NCBI GenBank assembly: GCA_963921245.4
Contig: CAWUEY030000001.1
Location: forward strand, 1,984,001-2,048,000
Reading direction: 5' to 3'
Length of the DNA stretch: 64,000 nucleotides
From: JABJGO01 sp963921245
GTDB taxonomy: Bacteria > Pseudomonadota > Alphaproteobacteria > Rhodospirillales > Casp-alpha2
Part shown: positions 8,108-16,897 of the stretch, piece after piece
How the letters are laid out: the number at the start of each line of letters is the position of its first letter
How positions within the stretch are numbered: position 1 is the first letter of the stretch
Notes under the pieces: model-generated
What the model saw: the letters and a program-made list of their open reading frames with translations, nothing else
Databases searched by the model: none
Told to the model about the DNA's origin: nothing
Position numbers and translations under genes: made by a program

Positions 8108-8264
8108 CGGATGCAGGTCGCGTTTAGCCGGAGCTGGCACAAGTTCACACGACGACATTAAGACGTATTTTAACGTAAAAAAAACTGTTCGTGTCACAGT
8201 GCGTGAAAATCCACCATGCACGTCACAAGGAGTCAGTACCATCCTCCGGCACATAGACTCATTT

Positions 8265-8290
8265 AGACTGCCTTATATAGACTGCCTTAT
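8265..8290. repeat. 12-bp tandem direct repeat
   Basis: AGACTGCCTTAT occurs twice (8265-8276 and 8279-8290), separated by AT, giving a 14-bp period. It lies between prpE and the first DUF465 gene and is unexplained. Confidence 0.6.
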
Positions 8291-8348
8291 GGAACATCTG
8301 TTGCCTACCCGGAGTCACCCCGGACGGGCACGAGCGTCAGTACATCAC

Positions 8349-8513
8349 CTAATGAAGGTGATCGGCCAGTTCATCCTTGATGCGCAGTTTCTGTTTCTTC
8401 ATTTCTGCAATGGCAATTTCATCGGGATGCGGTCTGCTGTTTTCATGATCAATGGCATCTTCCAGAGCCTGATGTTTTTCTTGCAGGGATTGTATCCGCT
8501 CCGTTTGAGTCAT
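8349..8513 (-). CDS. DUF465 (YdcH-like) small protein
   Basis: A 54-residue protein that is nearly all charged helix, with the DUF465 signature L...H..L...I..E and the closing MKKQKLRIKDELA. This is a small coiled-coil family of unknown role, widespread in proteobacteria. ATG at 8513 is preceded by AGGAGGAG, which fixes the start. A second member of the same family lies about 220 bases away on the other strand. Confidence 0.88.
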   Translation of the reverse strand: MTQTERIQSLQEKHQALEDAIDHENSRPHPDEIAIAEMKKQKLRIKDELADHLH

Positions 8514-8732
8514 GCTTCTCCTCCTTTTGCGTGTCACGGCCCGAAAATTCATTCAGTCTTTGCATGGGGCCGACCTCAATCGTAACCCAACCAACCAAAA
8601 AAATCCACAATTCTGCCAACGGGCAATCGAATCAGCCGGAAAAATAACACATTTTCGACCAAGCATCGGGTGTAACACTCCAAAATATATGATATAGTAT
8701 GCACTCAGGAAACAAACAGCTACCAGCCCGAC

Positions 8733-8933
8733 ATGGACGGTCAGGACGCCCTAAAAACCAAACTTGCTGAACTGAAAAATGAGCACCGTGACCTGGATGA
8801 AGTTATCCAAACGCTGGTCGATTCTGGACCTTTCGACCAGATAAAATTACAACGGTTAAAGAAACGCAAATTACAGCTCAAGGATCAGATCGCCACCATC
8901 GAAGACGGCTTGCTACCGGACATCATTGCGTAG
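8733..8933 (+). CDS. DUF465 (YdcH-like) small protein, second copy
   Basis: A 66-residue helical protein with LAELKNEHRDLDEVI and LQRLKKRKLQLKDQIA, matching the DUF465 family. It is diverged from the neighbouring copy and divergently oriented to it. The ribosome binding site is weak (AGGAA about 20 bases upstream). Its last 11 bases overlap the end of the convergent degenerate GGDEF gene. A position just ahead of purE is common for this family in related genomes as I recall. Confidence 0.85.
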   Translation: MDGQDALKTKLAELKNEHRDLDEVIQTLVDSGPFDQIKLQRLKKRKLQLKDQIATIEDGLLPDIIA

Positions 8934-9702
8934 TTAAGGCGTTCTTTTCGTCCGACCGGCGCAGCATATCGGCATCCGCCTGTGCCAGGGCCTGCGAAAA
9001 ACCAAACCCGGTTTTCAGCGTTACACCACCAATAGCGGCCTGCAGCCGGATTGCGGATCGACCATGGGAAAACAGTTGGGATTCGAATGTGGCTTCCAGC
9101 CGTGCCGCCATTTCATCAATAGCGTTTTCGCTTGATGACAGCATCAGAACGCCGAGATCATGCCCCCCCAGACAACCAACGATGTCCATTTCACCAATCG
9201 AGTCTTCAACAATCATGCAGGCGTGTGACATGACTTTTTCGTAGGCTTCACGACCTTGAGTCAGTCGAATTGTCGCGGCGTTGATAACCGAAACACACGC
9301 GAACGCAGCGCTCCCCAATCCTTGAATATGGCCAACTACCCGAGAAAATTCATGCTCAAATCCCTGTCTGTTTAAAACCGGCAGATAAGGGTGTTGATCC
9401 AGGCGGTCCCGAAGATCCCGCTCGCGGGCGCGGGAAACTTCCAGATCACGCCGCAGAGGCTCCAGTTGCCCTGCCAAATCCGAGAGCATTTGCTGAACCC
9501 GTGGGGGAATCGTACCGTCCAGCGCGCCATCGACAACAAAGGCGTCTCGACGGGACGCCGGTTCACCCCGCTCCTCCGCGGTTTTTTCTTCATCCTCTTG
9601 ATCGCGGTCATGGCGCGGATTTCGTCCGGGCGTTTTCTTGCCACCCTGACCGTTGGTCGCAACCGCTTCCGATTTATTGACTTCCAACTTTTGGATCTCC
9701 AT
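8923..9702 (-). CDS. Degenerate GGDEF-domain protein
   Basis: A 259-residue soluble protein. Residues 1-60 are charged and probably disordered. A short coiled segment (LEPLRRDLEVSRARERDLRDRLDQ) leads into a GGDEF-like fold: HPYLPVLNRQGFEHEF matches the usual LTGLxNR entry, and the active-site loop reads CLGGHDLGVL where an active cyclase would have GG(D/E)EF. The catalytic acidic pair is thus replaced, so it probably does not make cyclic di-GMP and may bind nucleotide or partner proteins. A CtrA-like box lies 48-64 bases upstream of the start. Confidence 0.75.
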   Translation of the reverse strand: MEIQKLEVNKSEAVATNGQGGKKTPGRNPRHDRDQEDEEKTAEERGEPASRRDAFVVDGALDGTIPPRVQQMLSDLAGQLEPLRRDLEVSRARERDLRDRLDQHPYLPVLNRQGFEHEFSRVVGHIQGLGSAAFACVSVINAATIRLTQGREAYEKVMSHACMIVEDSIGEMDIVGCLGGHDLGVLMLSSSENAIDEMAARLEATFESQLFSHGRSAIRLQAAIGGVTLKTGFGFSQALAQADADMLRRSDEKNALTTQ

Positions 9703-9750
9703 CCAAACAGTATCAGCCCAATCCTGATCAATACTTTATCAGGTTCATGG

Positions 9751-9766
9751 TTAATATTCGGTTAAC
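9751..9766 (-). promoter_or_regulatory. CtrA-like binding box upstream of the GGDEF-like gene
   Basis: TTAA-TATTCGG-TTAAC matches the full CtrA consensus TTAA-N7-TTAAC. It sits in the gap between the leftward GGDEF-like gene and rightward purE, about 50-65 bases before the GGDEF-like start, a normal position for activation around -35. Confidence 0.6.
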
Positions 9767-9858
9767 ACAATGGGATCGCTATCTCAGGCTTGAAGATCAA
9801 GCTGTCAGCCCTATAATGCGCGGCTTCCCGCTGAACAAGCGATGACGGAGCAACACCA

Positions 9859-10359
9859 ATGCCAGAAGACAAATCCTCTTCCGATCCTGTTGTCGGTGTC
9901 ATTATGGGCAGCCAGTCAGACTGGGAAACAATGCGCCATGCCTGTAAAGTTCTGGACGACCTTGGTGTGCCTTCGGAAAAACGTATCATATCAGCACACC
10001 GGACGCCTGATCGTATGGCCGAATATGCCAAATCCGCGCGGCACCGTGGATTGAAAGTCATTATTGCTGGGGCTGGCGGGGCCGCGCATCTTCCGGGGAT
10101 GGTCGCCGCTATGACCACCTTGCCTGTTCTGGGTGTTCCCGTGGAGAGCAAATCCCTGAAAGGCATGGACAGTCTTCTTTCCATTGTCCAGATGCCTGGG
10201 GGTACCCCCGTAGGTACTTTGGCCATTGGCGTCCCGGGGGCCAGAAACGCAGGTTTACTGGCGGCAGCAATCGTCGGGACAGATAACACCGATACGGCCG
10301 CTGCCCTGCAAAAGTTCCGCGATGCACAGACGGCTTCCGTTGCCGAGGTGCCGGAGTAA
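9859..10359 (+). CDS. purE: N5-carboxyaminoimidazole ribonucleotide mutase
   Basis: A 166-residue cytoplasmic enzyme of purine biosynthesis. It has the class I PurE signature VGVIMGSQSDWETM, ISAHRTPDRM and GAGGAAHLPGM, and then GVPVES. It converts N5-CAIR, made by the adjacent PurK, to CAIR. It is followed after six bases by purK on the same strand, the usual two-gene operon. Confidence 0.97.
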   Translation: MPEDKSSSDPVVGVIMGSQSDWETMRHACKVLDDLGVPSEKRIISAHRTPDRMAEYAKSARHRGLKVIIAGAGGAAHLPGMVAAMTTLPVLGVPVESKSLKGMDSLLSIVQMPGGTPVGTLAIGVPGARNAGLLAAAIVGTDNTDTAAALQKFRDAQTASVAEVPE

Positions 10360-10365
10360 CACCTG

Positions 10366-11514
10366 GTGGCGCAACAGAGCAAAGAATCCTTTCCTCTTCC
10401 CCCAGGCAGCACCATCGGTATCATGGGTGGCGGGCAGCTTGGTCGAATGACCGCACTGTCAGCAGCGAATTTCGGATACCGCTGTCATATCTTCACGCCC
10501 GAAATCGACAGCCCCGCGGAACAGGTTTCAGCCGCGGCAACAGTGGCGTCCTACACTGACCGGCACGCTCTCGAGGCTTTTGCAGATGCGGTTGACGTCA
10601 TAACGTTCGAGTTTGAAAATGTTCCGTTCAAAAGTGTACAGATTCTTGCCGAGCGTGTTCCTGTCAAGCCTGGCTGGGAGTGCTTGCGTATTTCCCAGGA
10701 TCGTCTGGTTGAAAAAACCTTCATCAACGATCTGGGCATTCCCACCACACCGTTTGCAACAGTTTCTTCCGTCGAAGAGCTTCAGTCCGCTGCTAAAAAC
10801 ATTGGAACACCGGGTATCCTGAAGACAGCGCGCCTGGGTTACGATGGCAAAGGGCAAGTCAACATCGCCCCGGACACCGATCTCGGTTCAGCCTGGAAAA
10901 CGATTGCCGGGTCTGCGGGTGGTGATATCGCTATCTACGAAGCCTTTGTCGATCTGGCCATGGAGGTTTCCGTCATTGTTGCCCGCTCGTCCGATGGTAC
11001 ATGGGCGACTTTCCCACCCGTCGACAACCGCCATAAGAACCACATTCTCGACGAAACCCACGCCATAGCGAATATTCCCGACAGGCTTGGTCAAGCAGCC
11101 ACATCCGCGGCTATTCGTATTGCGGAAAATATGGGCCTCATCGGATTACTTGCGGTGGAAATGTTCATTACCCACGATCCAAACACGAGTGGTGTTGGCT
11201 CAGGCTCACGGGTTCTGATCAATGAAATCGCACCACGCCCACACAATTCTGGCCACTGGACCATGGATGCCTGCGTCTCCTCACAGTTCGAACAGTTCAT
11301 CCGCGCTGTTGCCGGGCTACCACTCGGTTCCACCGAGAGACACCATGACGCGGTTATGAAAAACCTCATCGGTGACGACGTTGACAACTGGCGTGATGTT
11401 GTCGGTTCTCCCAATCAGGTTTTACATCTGTATGGCAAGGCAGAGGCCCGACCAGGGCGTAAAATGGGCCACGTCAATCGTCTCTATCCCTTGGGACATC
11501 TGGCAAAAAGCTGA
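10366..11514 (+). CDS. purK: N5-carboxyaminoimidazole ribonucleotide synthase
   Basis: A 382-residue ATP-grasp enzyme that makes N5-CAIR from AIR, bicarbonate and ATP. It shows IGIMGGGQLGRM near the N-terminus, ILKTARLGYDGKGQ in the ATP-grasp region, and INEIAPRPHNSGHWT late in the domain, all diagnostic of PurK. The start is GTG at 10366, preceded by GGAG nine bases upstream, inside the end of the purE region. Length is normal for the family. Confidence 0.97.
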   Translation: MAQQSKESFPLPPGSTIGIMGGGQLGRMTALSAANFGYRCHIFTPEIDSPAEQVSAAATVASYTDRHALEAFADAVDVITFEFENVPFKSVQILAERVPVKPGWECLRISQDRLVEKTFINDLGIPTTPFATVSSVEELQSAAKNIGTPGILKTARLGYDGKGQVNIAPDTDLGSAWKTIAGSAGGDIAIYEAFVDLAMEVSVIVARSSDGTWATFPPVDNRHKNHILDETHAIANIPDRLGQAATSAAIRIAENMGLIGLLAVEMFITHDPNTSGVGSGSRVLINEIAPRPHNSGHWTMDACVSSQFEQFIRAVAGLPLGSTERHHDAVMKNLIGDDVDNWRDVVGSPNQVLHLYGKAEARPGRKMGHVNRLYPLGHLAKS

Positions 11515-11683
11515 TATTTGGAGACTTGAAAGTTAAAAAACCTCGAAGGAAGCCTCACAACCCCGCGTTCGAACGTGAGTGGCATCGGCGATGATGGTCA
11601 CAGGCAGTATCCTGAACGTGTTTCAGCAAGCCTCCAAGAACCTTCGGCCGCTTTTCTCGAATTTGGTCAGAGAGTTACCGTGC

Positions 11684-12592
11684 TTACGCCGTGCCGTGCA
11701 ATCCAGGAACACTGCTCAGGCTGTCGAGCGCAGATGCCTTATCGTTTAGAAACAGATCTTCAACATCCTGCAACGACAGGTGAGACGATTTCAAGGTTAC
11801 CAACAGATAGATTTCAACGACCGTTTCGTTTTCCAGCTCGCGTTCCAGCAGGGAACGGATGAACTGCAACAACTCCGGTTCCTGCCCCGAACTGCTCAGG
11901 ATGTTGGTAAAAAGCTCCCGCCGAATCAGAGGTGGAAACAGGATAATCTCTGCCGCCAACGCACCTTTGGCATTCATCGGTATCTGACCGTTCATAAAAA
12001 TCCGATCGATACAGAAACTGAAAATTCCAAAATCCAGCTTACCGGCGACCGCACGGGTAAACTCCAGGAATTCTTCCCGAAAGCCGACAACTGAAATCTT
12101 GCGGGCCATCAGGTCTCTGACAATCTCCAGGAATTCACGGTAGCGCTGTCGCGCCGGTGATATCATTCCCCCCAGTTCGCGTTCCAGTTCGCGGATACGG
12201 GCTTCACGGAAACCATCGCGCAAAACATCTTCCGCATTGTGGCGAACTTCAGCACTGAACGCCGATTTCTCTATCAGGGTGAATAACTCTTCGAACCGCT
12301 CCCGGGTTTTTGATCCACCTCGAACGGCCTTCAACCCCAACGGAACCAGCGCTGCCCGGGCAACAAGCGTATCGCGTGAGAAAACTGAAGCCGTTGCCGT
12401 CGCAACGGATGGTAACTTAACGGCCTCGCCAAAATCGTCGGTTACGATAAACCGGCTCTCATCCATCAGGGTCAGATACCGTCCGATCCGGCCGCAATCC
12501 AGAAAATGTTCAGCCAGATCAACAGGCATTGTCGAAAAGGGGCTGGACGCCCTCAAACCGGCAGTAGCTCGTTCTGATCGATTGGTGCTCAC
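11684..12592 (-). CDS. Conserved-looking protein of unknown function
   Basis: I do not recognise this 302-residue protein. It has no signal peptide or clear membrane helix. It is rich in charged helices, with ERFEELFTLIEKSAFSAEVRH, RELERELGGMISPARQRY, and a C-terminal half with LFPPLIRRELFTNILSSSGQEPELLQFI. The stop region overlaps nothing. A GTG start at 12592 is chosen because AGGAGT lies about ten bases before it. A later ATG at 12529 (MPVDLAEHF) is the alternative. It lies just after an SDR gene on the same strand, so the two may share a transcript. Confidence 0.6.
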   Translation of the reverse strand: MSTNRSERATAGLRASSPFSTMPVDLAEHFLDCGRIGRYLTLMDESRFIVTDDFGEAVKLPSVATATASVFSRDTLVARAALVPLGLKAVRGGSKTRERFEELFTLIEKSAFSAEVRHNAEDVLRDGFREARIRELERELGGMISPARQRYREFLEIVRDLMARKISVVGFREEFLEFTRAVAGKLDFGIFSFCIDRIFMNGQIPMNAKGALAAEIILFPPLIRRELFTNILSSSGQEPELLQFIRSLLERELENETVVEIYLLVTLKSSHLSLQDVEDLFLNDKASALDSLSSVPGLHGTA

Positions 12593-12644
12593 GTAACAGC
12601 GACTCCTGTGCCTTCCAACAGTATAGCGCCCGGTTTGCCTGTTG

Positions 12645-13409
12645 TCAGGCTTTGCTGCCAATTTGTGTAGGCTCGATCACAATCTGAGAAACATTGACGT
12701 GGGGCGGTTGCTGTATCGCATAAACGACCGCATTGGCGATATCCTGCGGTTCAAGACACGAAAGATAACTGTCATAGAATTTTTCCCCGGCGGCATGATC
12801 GGACAGTCGCGCTACGGCGAAACCGGTTCGAACCATGCCAGGTAGCAGTTCCGTAACCCGGATGGGTGTTGCCGCGTAGTCTTTCCGAAGCGCCTCCGTA
12901 AAGGCCCGAACCGCGAATTTTGAGGCGTTATAGGCCGTTCCACCTGCATACGTGTACAATCCCGAAACCGATCCCATATTAATGATATGACCGGATTTTC
13001 GCGTAATCATGCCAGGTATGACACTCCGCGTCAGTCGCATTAAACCCGTGACATTTGTATCGATGATACTGGCCCACTGGTCCGCTGTTCCTTCGTGAAA
13101 CAGTTGCCGCCCACCAATATCGTGTCCTGCATTGTTGATCAGAATATCAATCTTGCTCCAGGTCTTCGGCAACGTCTCAACCAGGCTATCGACGGTTTGT
13201 GTATCTGTGACATCTGCGGTGACGGGCAGCACAAAATCTCTATGCCGTTCGGCGATCTCATTCAATCGATGCTGGTTGCGCCCCATAACGACTACCCTAT
13301 AACCAAGAGGACACAGGACGTCGGTAATGGCTCGTCCGATCCCCCCTGTCGCCCCCGATAGCAAAACGGTCGCTGGACTATCGTTCTTTTGTTGCGCTGG
13401 CGTTGGCAT
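12645..13409 (-). CDS. SDR-family oxidoreductase (YdfG-like)
   Basis: A 254-residue classical short-chain dehydrogenase. The Rossmann motif is SGATGGIG, followed by VVMGRNQHRL, whose arginine after the second strand favours NADP. NNAG, INMGSVSG (catalytic serine) and YNASK (catalytic Tyr and Lys) are intact. It resembles the serine/3-hydroxy acid dehydrogenase group, but the substrate is not predictable. It diverges from the hydantoinase gene. Confidence 0.85.
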   Translation of the reverse strand: MPTPAQQKNDSPATVLLSGATGGIGRAITDVLCPLGYRVVVMGRNQHRLNEIAERHRDFVLPVTADVTDTQTVDSLVETLPKTWSKIDILINNAGHDIGGRQLFHEGTADQWASIIDTNVTGLMRLTRSVIPGMITRKSGHIINMGSVSGLYTYAGGTAYNASKFAVRAFTEALRKDYAATPIRVTELLPGMVRTGFAVARLSDHAAGEKFYDSYLSCLEPQDIANAVVYAIQQPPHVNVSQIVIEPTQIGSKA

Positions 13410-13506
13410 TGTCGTTTCCTGCTGGTCGGTCCGAATGGACGTGGTTATAAGGATTTTTCATTTTCCCGATTTGCAAAAATTATGGCGCGTAGAGGGAACG
13501 TCCGCA

Positions 13507-15543
13507 ATGGCGATACTGCTGGGATTTGATACAGGGGGCACCTACACCGATGCCGTCATCTATGACGAGGATAATGGCGTTCTGGCGTCTGCCAAATCGT
13601 TAACCACAAAAGCCAACCTCTCCATTGGTCTTGGCAAGGCACTAAGCGCCCTGCCGGACGAACATGTCAATCAGGCACGACTTGTATCGGTTTCAACCAC
13701 ACTGGCCACCAATGCCATGGTGGAAGCGCATGCTGCACCGGCCGCCCTGATCGTTATTGGTCAGGACGAAAGGGCTCTGAATCGCGCCGGTCTTGGTGCT
13801 TTGGTTGGTGACGGACCCGTTGCTTTTTTACGCGGCGGCCATAACGGTTCCGGCAAGGAAATTGAGCCTCTGGATGAAGAAGCGGTCAGGAAAATCGTCA
13901 CAAAACAGGGATCCTCTGTTCATGCATTCGCGGTTGTCGGCTACTTTTCCATCCGCAATCCCGATCATGAAAATCGGGTTCGCGATATCATACACGATAC
14001 CGCCGCCCTTCCGGTGACCTGTTCCCACGAGCTGACATCCAACCTTGATGCACCCCGCCGTGCACTGACAACCCTGATCAACGCCCGCCTGATTCCCCTG
14101 TTGCAGGGACTTGTTCTATCGGTACAGGGGCTTATGGAGGAACGCAATATCAAGGCTCCGTTGATGGTGGTTCGCGGTGATGGCTCTCTGATTTCCGTCC
14201 AAAGTGCCCTTGAACGTCCTGTTGAAACCATTCTCTCCGGTCCGGCGGCCAGCGTTATCGGCGCCGCCCATCTGTCGGGCCGCGATAGCGGTGTGGTTTC
14301 TGATATGGGCGGCACCACCACAGATGTCGTGCTCTTCGAAGGAGGGCGTCCAACCGTGAACAGGCAGGGTGCCATGGTTGGTGGCTGGCGCACCATGGTA
14401 GAGGCCGTTAACGTCCGGACCTATGGTCTGGGCGGAGACAGCGAAGTCCGTCTGAGCAATGATGGTCACGCGACATTATTGCTGGGCCCGAGGCGTGTGG
14501 TTCCGATCTCCCTGCTCGTCCACGAACACCCGGAAACGCTGGAGATTCTGCAAAAACAGCATGAGCGTCCTATCGCCACACCGCAGGACGGAAAATTCGG
14601 TATTCTATTGCGCGATAACATGAGCCTAGAACCCGGACCGGACGGTAAACGCCCGAATAAAACCGCGATGGCGATCATCGAAAAACTACGCCAGGGCCCG
14701 GCACCGTTACATCAGTTAACGTCACTCAGCATGGGTGAGAAAATTCTGGAACGTCTTGTCAATGAAGGCCGGGTCATCATTTCCGGATTCACGCCCAGTG
14801 ACGCAAGCCATATCCTCGGATACCAGGACTCCTGGAGCAAACAGGGAGCCGAACTGGGAGCCATTCTTTTTGTCCGTCGCCTGTTTGACCTGGGTCATTA
14901 TCACACTGCCGAAACCGAGGAACAGTTTGCCAGATTGGTCTTCGAGCGTGCCGTCGTGGAAAGCGCCAAAACCGTGGCCGGGGCCGTTCTCGCCGAACAT
15001 TACGGCGTTGAACCGGAGCCTACGTCGCAGCTCGGCCACTTCATCTTCGAAAATGCCACTGACCCCGTATCGGCAACAGCCCCCGCCAAAGCCCTCGGGT
15101 TTTCTGTCAATCTTAACCACGCCCTGCTGGCCATCGGTGCGCCGGCCGCAACCTATTACGGTGGCAAGAATGGTGCGGCGGCCCGCCTTAATGCGGAACT
15201 GGTAGACCTGCCCCATGCTGATGTCGCGAATGCTGTCGGCGCGGTGGTTGGAAGTGTAACCGGTGCCGCCGTTGCCCTGATTACCGAGCCTGATCCAGGT
15301 GTTTTCCGTGTTCATACCGACGCCGGTGTTGAGGATTTTCCGTCCCTCAAAGCGGCGAATGCCCAGGCGGAAATAACGGCGATGGCTCTTGCTGTCGAGC
15401 GGGCACGGGAACGCGGGGCCTCGGAAACGGATACGTCCATCACGCGTGACGACATCATCGTGGATGTGGGCGGCGGCGCGACAGTGTTTGTGGAGAGCAA
15501 ACTGACAGCTCTGGCGCGCGGCCGCCCGGACCTGGGCATCTAG
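13507..15543 (+). CDS. Hydantoinase/oxoprolinase family protein (HyuA-like)
   Basis: A 678-residue protein of the N-methylhydantoinase A / 5-oxoprolinase A / acetone carboxylase beta family. Two actin-like nucleotide-binding signatures are present: LLGFDTGGTYTDAV at the N-terminus and SDMGGTTTDVVLFEGG in the middle, with GLGGDSEV after it. The family uses ATP to phosphorylate a cyclic amide or ketone for hydrolysis or carboxylation. No B-subunit gene lies nearby, and the substrate is unknown. ATG at 13507 follows GAGGGA and matches the family start. A longer in-frame extension overlaps the divergent SDR and is rejected. Confidence 0.88.
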   Translation: MAILLGFDTGGTYTDAVIYDEDNGVLASAKSLTTKANLSIGLGKALSALPDEHVNQARLVSVSTTLATNAMVEAHAAPAALIVIGQDERALNRAGLGALVGDGPVAFLRGGHNGSGKEIEPLDEEAVRKIVTKQGSSVHAFAVVGYFSIRNPDHENRVRDIIHDTAALPVTCSHELTSNLDAPRRALTTLINARLIPLLQGLVLSVQGLMEERNIKAPLMVVRGDGSLISVQSALERPVETILSGPAASVIGAAHLSGRDSGVVSDMGGTTTDVVLFEGGRPTVNRQGAMVGGWRTMVEAVNVRTYGLGGDSEVRLSNDGHATLLLGPRRVVPISLLVHEHPETLEILQKQHERPIATPQDGKFGILLRDNMSLEPGPDGKRPNKTAMAIIEKLRQGPAPLHQLTSLSMGEKILERLVNEGRVIISGFTPSDASHILGYQDSWSKQGAELGAILFVRRLFDLGHYHTAETEEQFARLVFERAVVESAKTVAGAVLAEHYGVEPEPTSQLGHFIFENATDPVSATAPAKALGFSVNLNHALLAIGAPAATYYGGKNGAAARLNAELVDLPHADVANAVGAVVGSVTGAAVALITEPDPGVFRVHTDAGVEDFPSLKAANAQAEITAMALAVERARERGASETDTSITRDDIIVDVGGGATVFVESKLTALARGRPDLGI

Positions 15544-15751
15544 GTGGTGTTTAGACTTTTCTGCTGCTTCTCGAATGGTGAAAGTCCGCTTAGCCAAACT
15601 CAAGGACCTACCCAAACACACTTTCCACCTGAATCTCAGAGAAACCGAGTAGCGGTTCATAAATCGACGTTCCAACATCGGCAAAACCCTGCATCGCTAC
15701 CTACGTCAATACCAATGTGCCAGACATGACCCTTTTGAATTTCAGTGAAAA

Positions 15752-16192
15752 TTATGCCGCTCCTTTTGTCTTCCCGTAGGTAAACAGAACAATCGCCAGA
15801 ATGGCGAGAGTGGTTCCGCCGACCTGATACATATTGAAGGGTTCGCGGAAGATCAACAGCCCAACACCAACGCTTGTGGTCAGAATGGAGAGAACCGCAT
15901 ACAGGGAATATTGCGATGCGCCGAAGGTGTTATAGAGCAGGAAAAACCCCACAAACGTGATGAAAAATCCGACACCGCCAATCAAAATCATGGCCCAGTT
16001 ATCGGCGAGATATTGACCATCCTCCGGTGTACGAAAAATCATACTGGCGATAACAAACAGCACCAAACACACGGCAACCGCGCCCGCCACATACAAAAAC
16101 GGATTCGATGGCACAACAGCACCGCGCTGAGCGTAAACGTAAACAGCGTTTCCGACGGCGGCCAACAGCGCATACAACAACGGATGGCTCAT
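15752..16192 (-). CDS. Small EamA/SMR-like membrane transporter
   Basis: A 146-residue, very hydrophobic protein with about four to five membrane helices. It begins MSHPLLYALLAAVGNAVYVYAQRGAV and ends in a helix plus YGKTKGAA. The pattern resembles one EamA repeat, the small multidrug-resistance type fold that works as a dimer. The substrate is unknown. A good GGGGAGAG ribosome binding site precedes the ATG. It begins 39 bases after the COQ9 stop and is probably the last gene of the def-COQ9 transcript. Confidence 0.75.
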   Translation of the reverse strand: MSHPLLYALLAAVGNAVYVYAQRGAVVPSNPFLYVAGAVAVCLVLFVIASMIFRTPEDGQYLADNWAMILIGGVGFFITFVGFFLLYNTFGASQYSLYAVLSILTTSVGVGLLIFREPFNMYQVGGTTLAILAIVLFTYGKTKGAA

Positions 16193-16231
16193 CGCTCTCT
16201 CCCCATTTTCTGGATTGGTTAACGGAAGCTG

Positions 16232-16897
16232 TCAGGTTTGTTTGAAAAACTGAAAAAATCGAAGACCGGACAGTCCTGAGTCCTCAAACCTCTTTTTCAT
16301 CTTCCCGGGCATACCAAAAGTTTTCAGCACATCGTCGATCCGGCGGTCCAGATAGCCCCATGTTTCCGGGTAATCGCCATTCTCATCCGGTTCATCAGCA
16401 AGCCAATAAAGAACCGTTGTAGTGTAAACCGGTAGCAACAAACCGCGTTTGGAGTAGTAGTTCCAGTCAACAGATTGATCGCCTGCCGCATACCACATCT
16501 CGTTGACGGTTCTAAGAGCATTTTTCATTGCCATTGGCGCATTGAACGGCAGCGCCAGCCAGGCCATACAGCGGCGCAAGGCTTCCCGGTTGTCGGCATT
16601 GACCATAATGCGCGTTTGAACGCCAATGGCGATACGGTCGCGGACACGCATGGTATCAATATCCAAAGTATCGAGATGTTCCAGCATAGCCGCGTCTGAT
16701 TGCTCCGACCAAAACCGCACAACGTCGGCAAGTCCGCGGGGAAAAGCTCTATTCGCCATGACAGGTTCAAAACCGGCCTGTTCAACCCCGGCCATCAGCG
16801 CCTTTGCGCTCCATCCGTCAAAAACCACGTTTGACAGCATGGCGGCGAGAATGTCTATCCTGGCATTTGCTACAACGTCTGCTGCGGATTTGCTCAT
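16232..16897 (-). CDS. COQ9 family ubiquinone biosynthesis protein
   Basis: A 221-residue soluble protein with the COQ9 features: an N-terminal TetR-like helical part (VVFDGWSAKALMAGVEQAG), and the characteristic NEMWYAAGDQSVDWNYYSKRG and LLLPVYTTTVLYWLAD. COQ9 binds lipid and presents ubiquinone intermediates to the biosynthetic hydroxylase. Its ATG overlaps the def stop codon as TAATG, so translation is coupled. In alphaproteobacteria COQ9 is often found close to rpsU, as here. Confidence 0.93.
   Translation of the reverse strand: MSKSAADVVANARIDILAAMLSNVVFDGWSAKALMAGVEQAGFEPVMANRAFPRGLADVVRFWSEQSDAAMLEHLDTLDIDTMRVRDRIAIGVQTRIMVNADNREALRRCMAWLALPFNAPMAMKNALRTVNEMWYAAGDQSVDWNYYSKRGLLLPVYTTTVLYWLADEPDENGDYPETWGYLDRRIDDVLKTFGMPGKMKKRFEDSGLSGLRFFQFFKQT

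Larger units (their letters stand above)
7928..8348. other. Non-coding interval upstream of prpE
   Basis: These 421 bases hold no convincing gene on either strand. They contain the prpE leader, an inverted repeat GGTTTT-N12-AAAACC at 8084-8107, and a 12-bp direct repeat AGACTGCCTTAT at 8265-8276 and 8279-8290. Confidence 0.6.

Noticed and set aside
8158..8178. TTAAGACGTATTTTAAC upstream of prpE as a CtrA box
   Set aside because: The spacer is eight bases rather than seven, so the match is not good enough.
9762..10424. 220-codon open frame opposite purE
   Set aside because: It is a shadow of purE; the translation is low complexity and without family features.
14722..15684. 320-codon open frame opposite the hydantoinase gene
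   Set aside because: It is antisense to a family-matched gene, the translation looks like mirrored codons, and there is no ribosome binding site.
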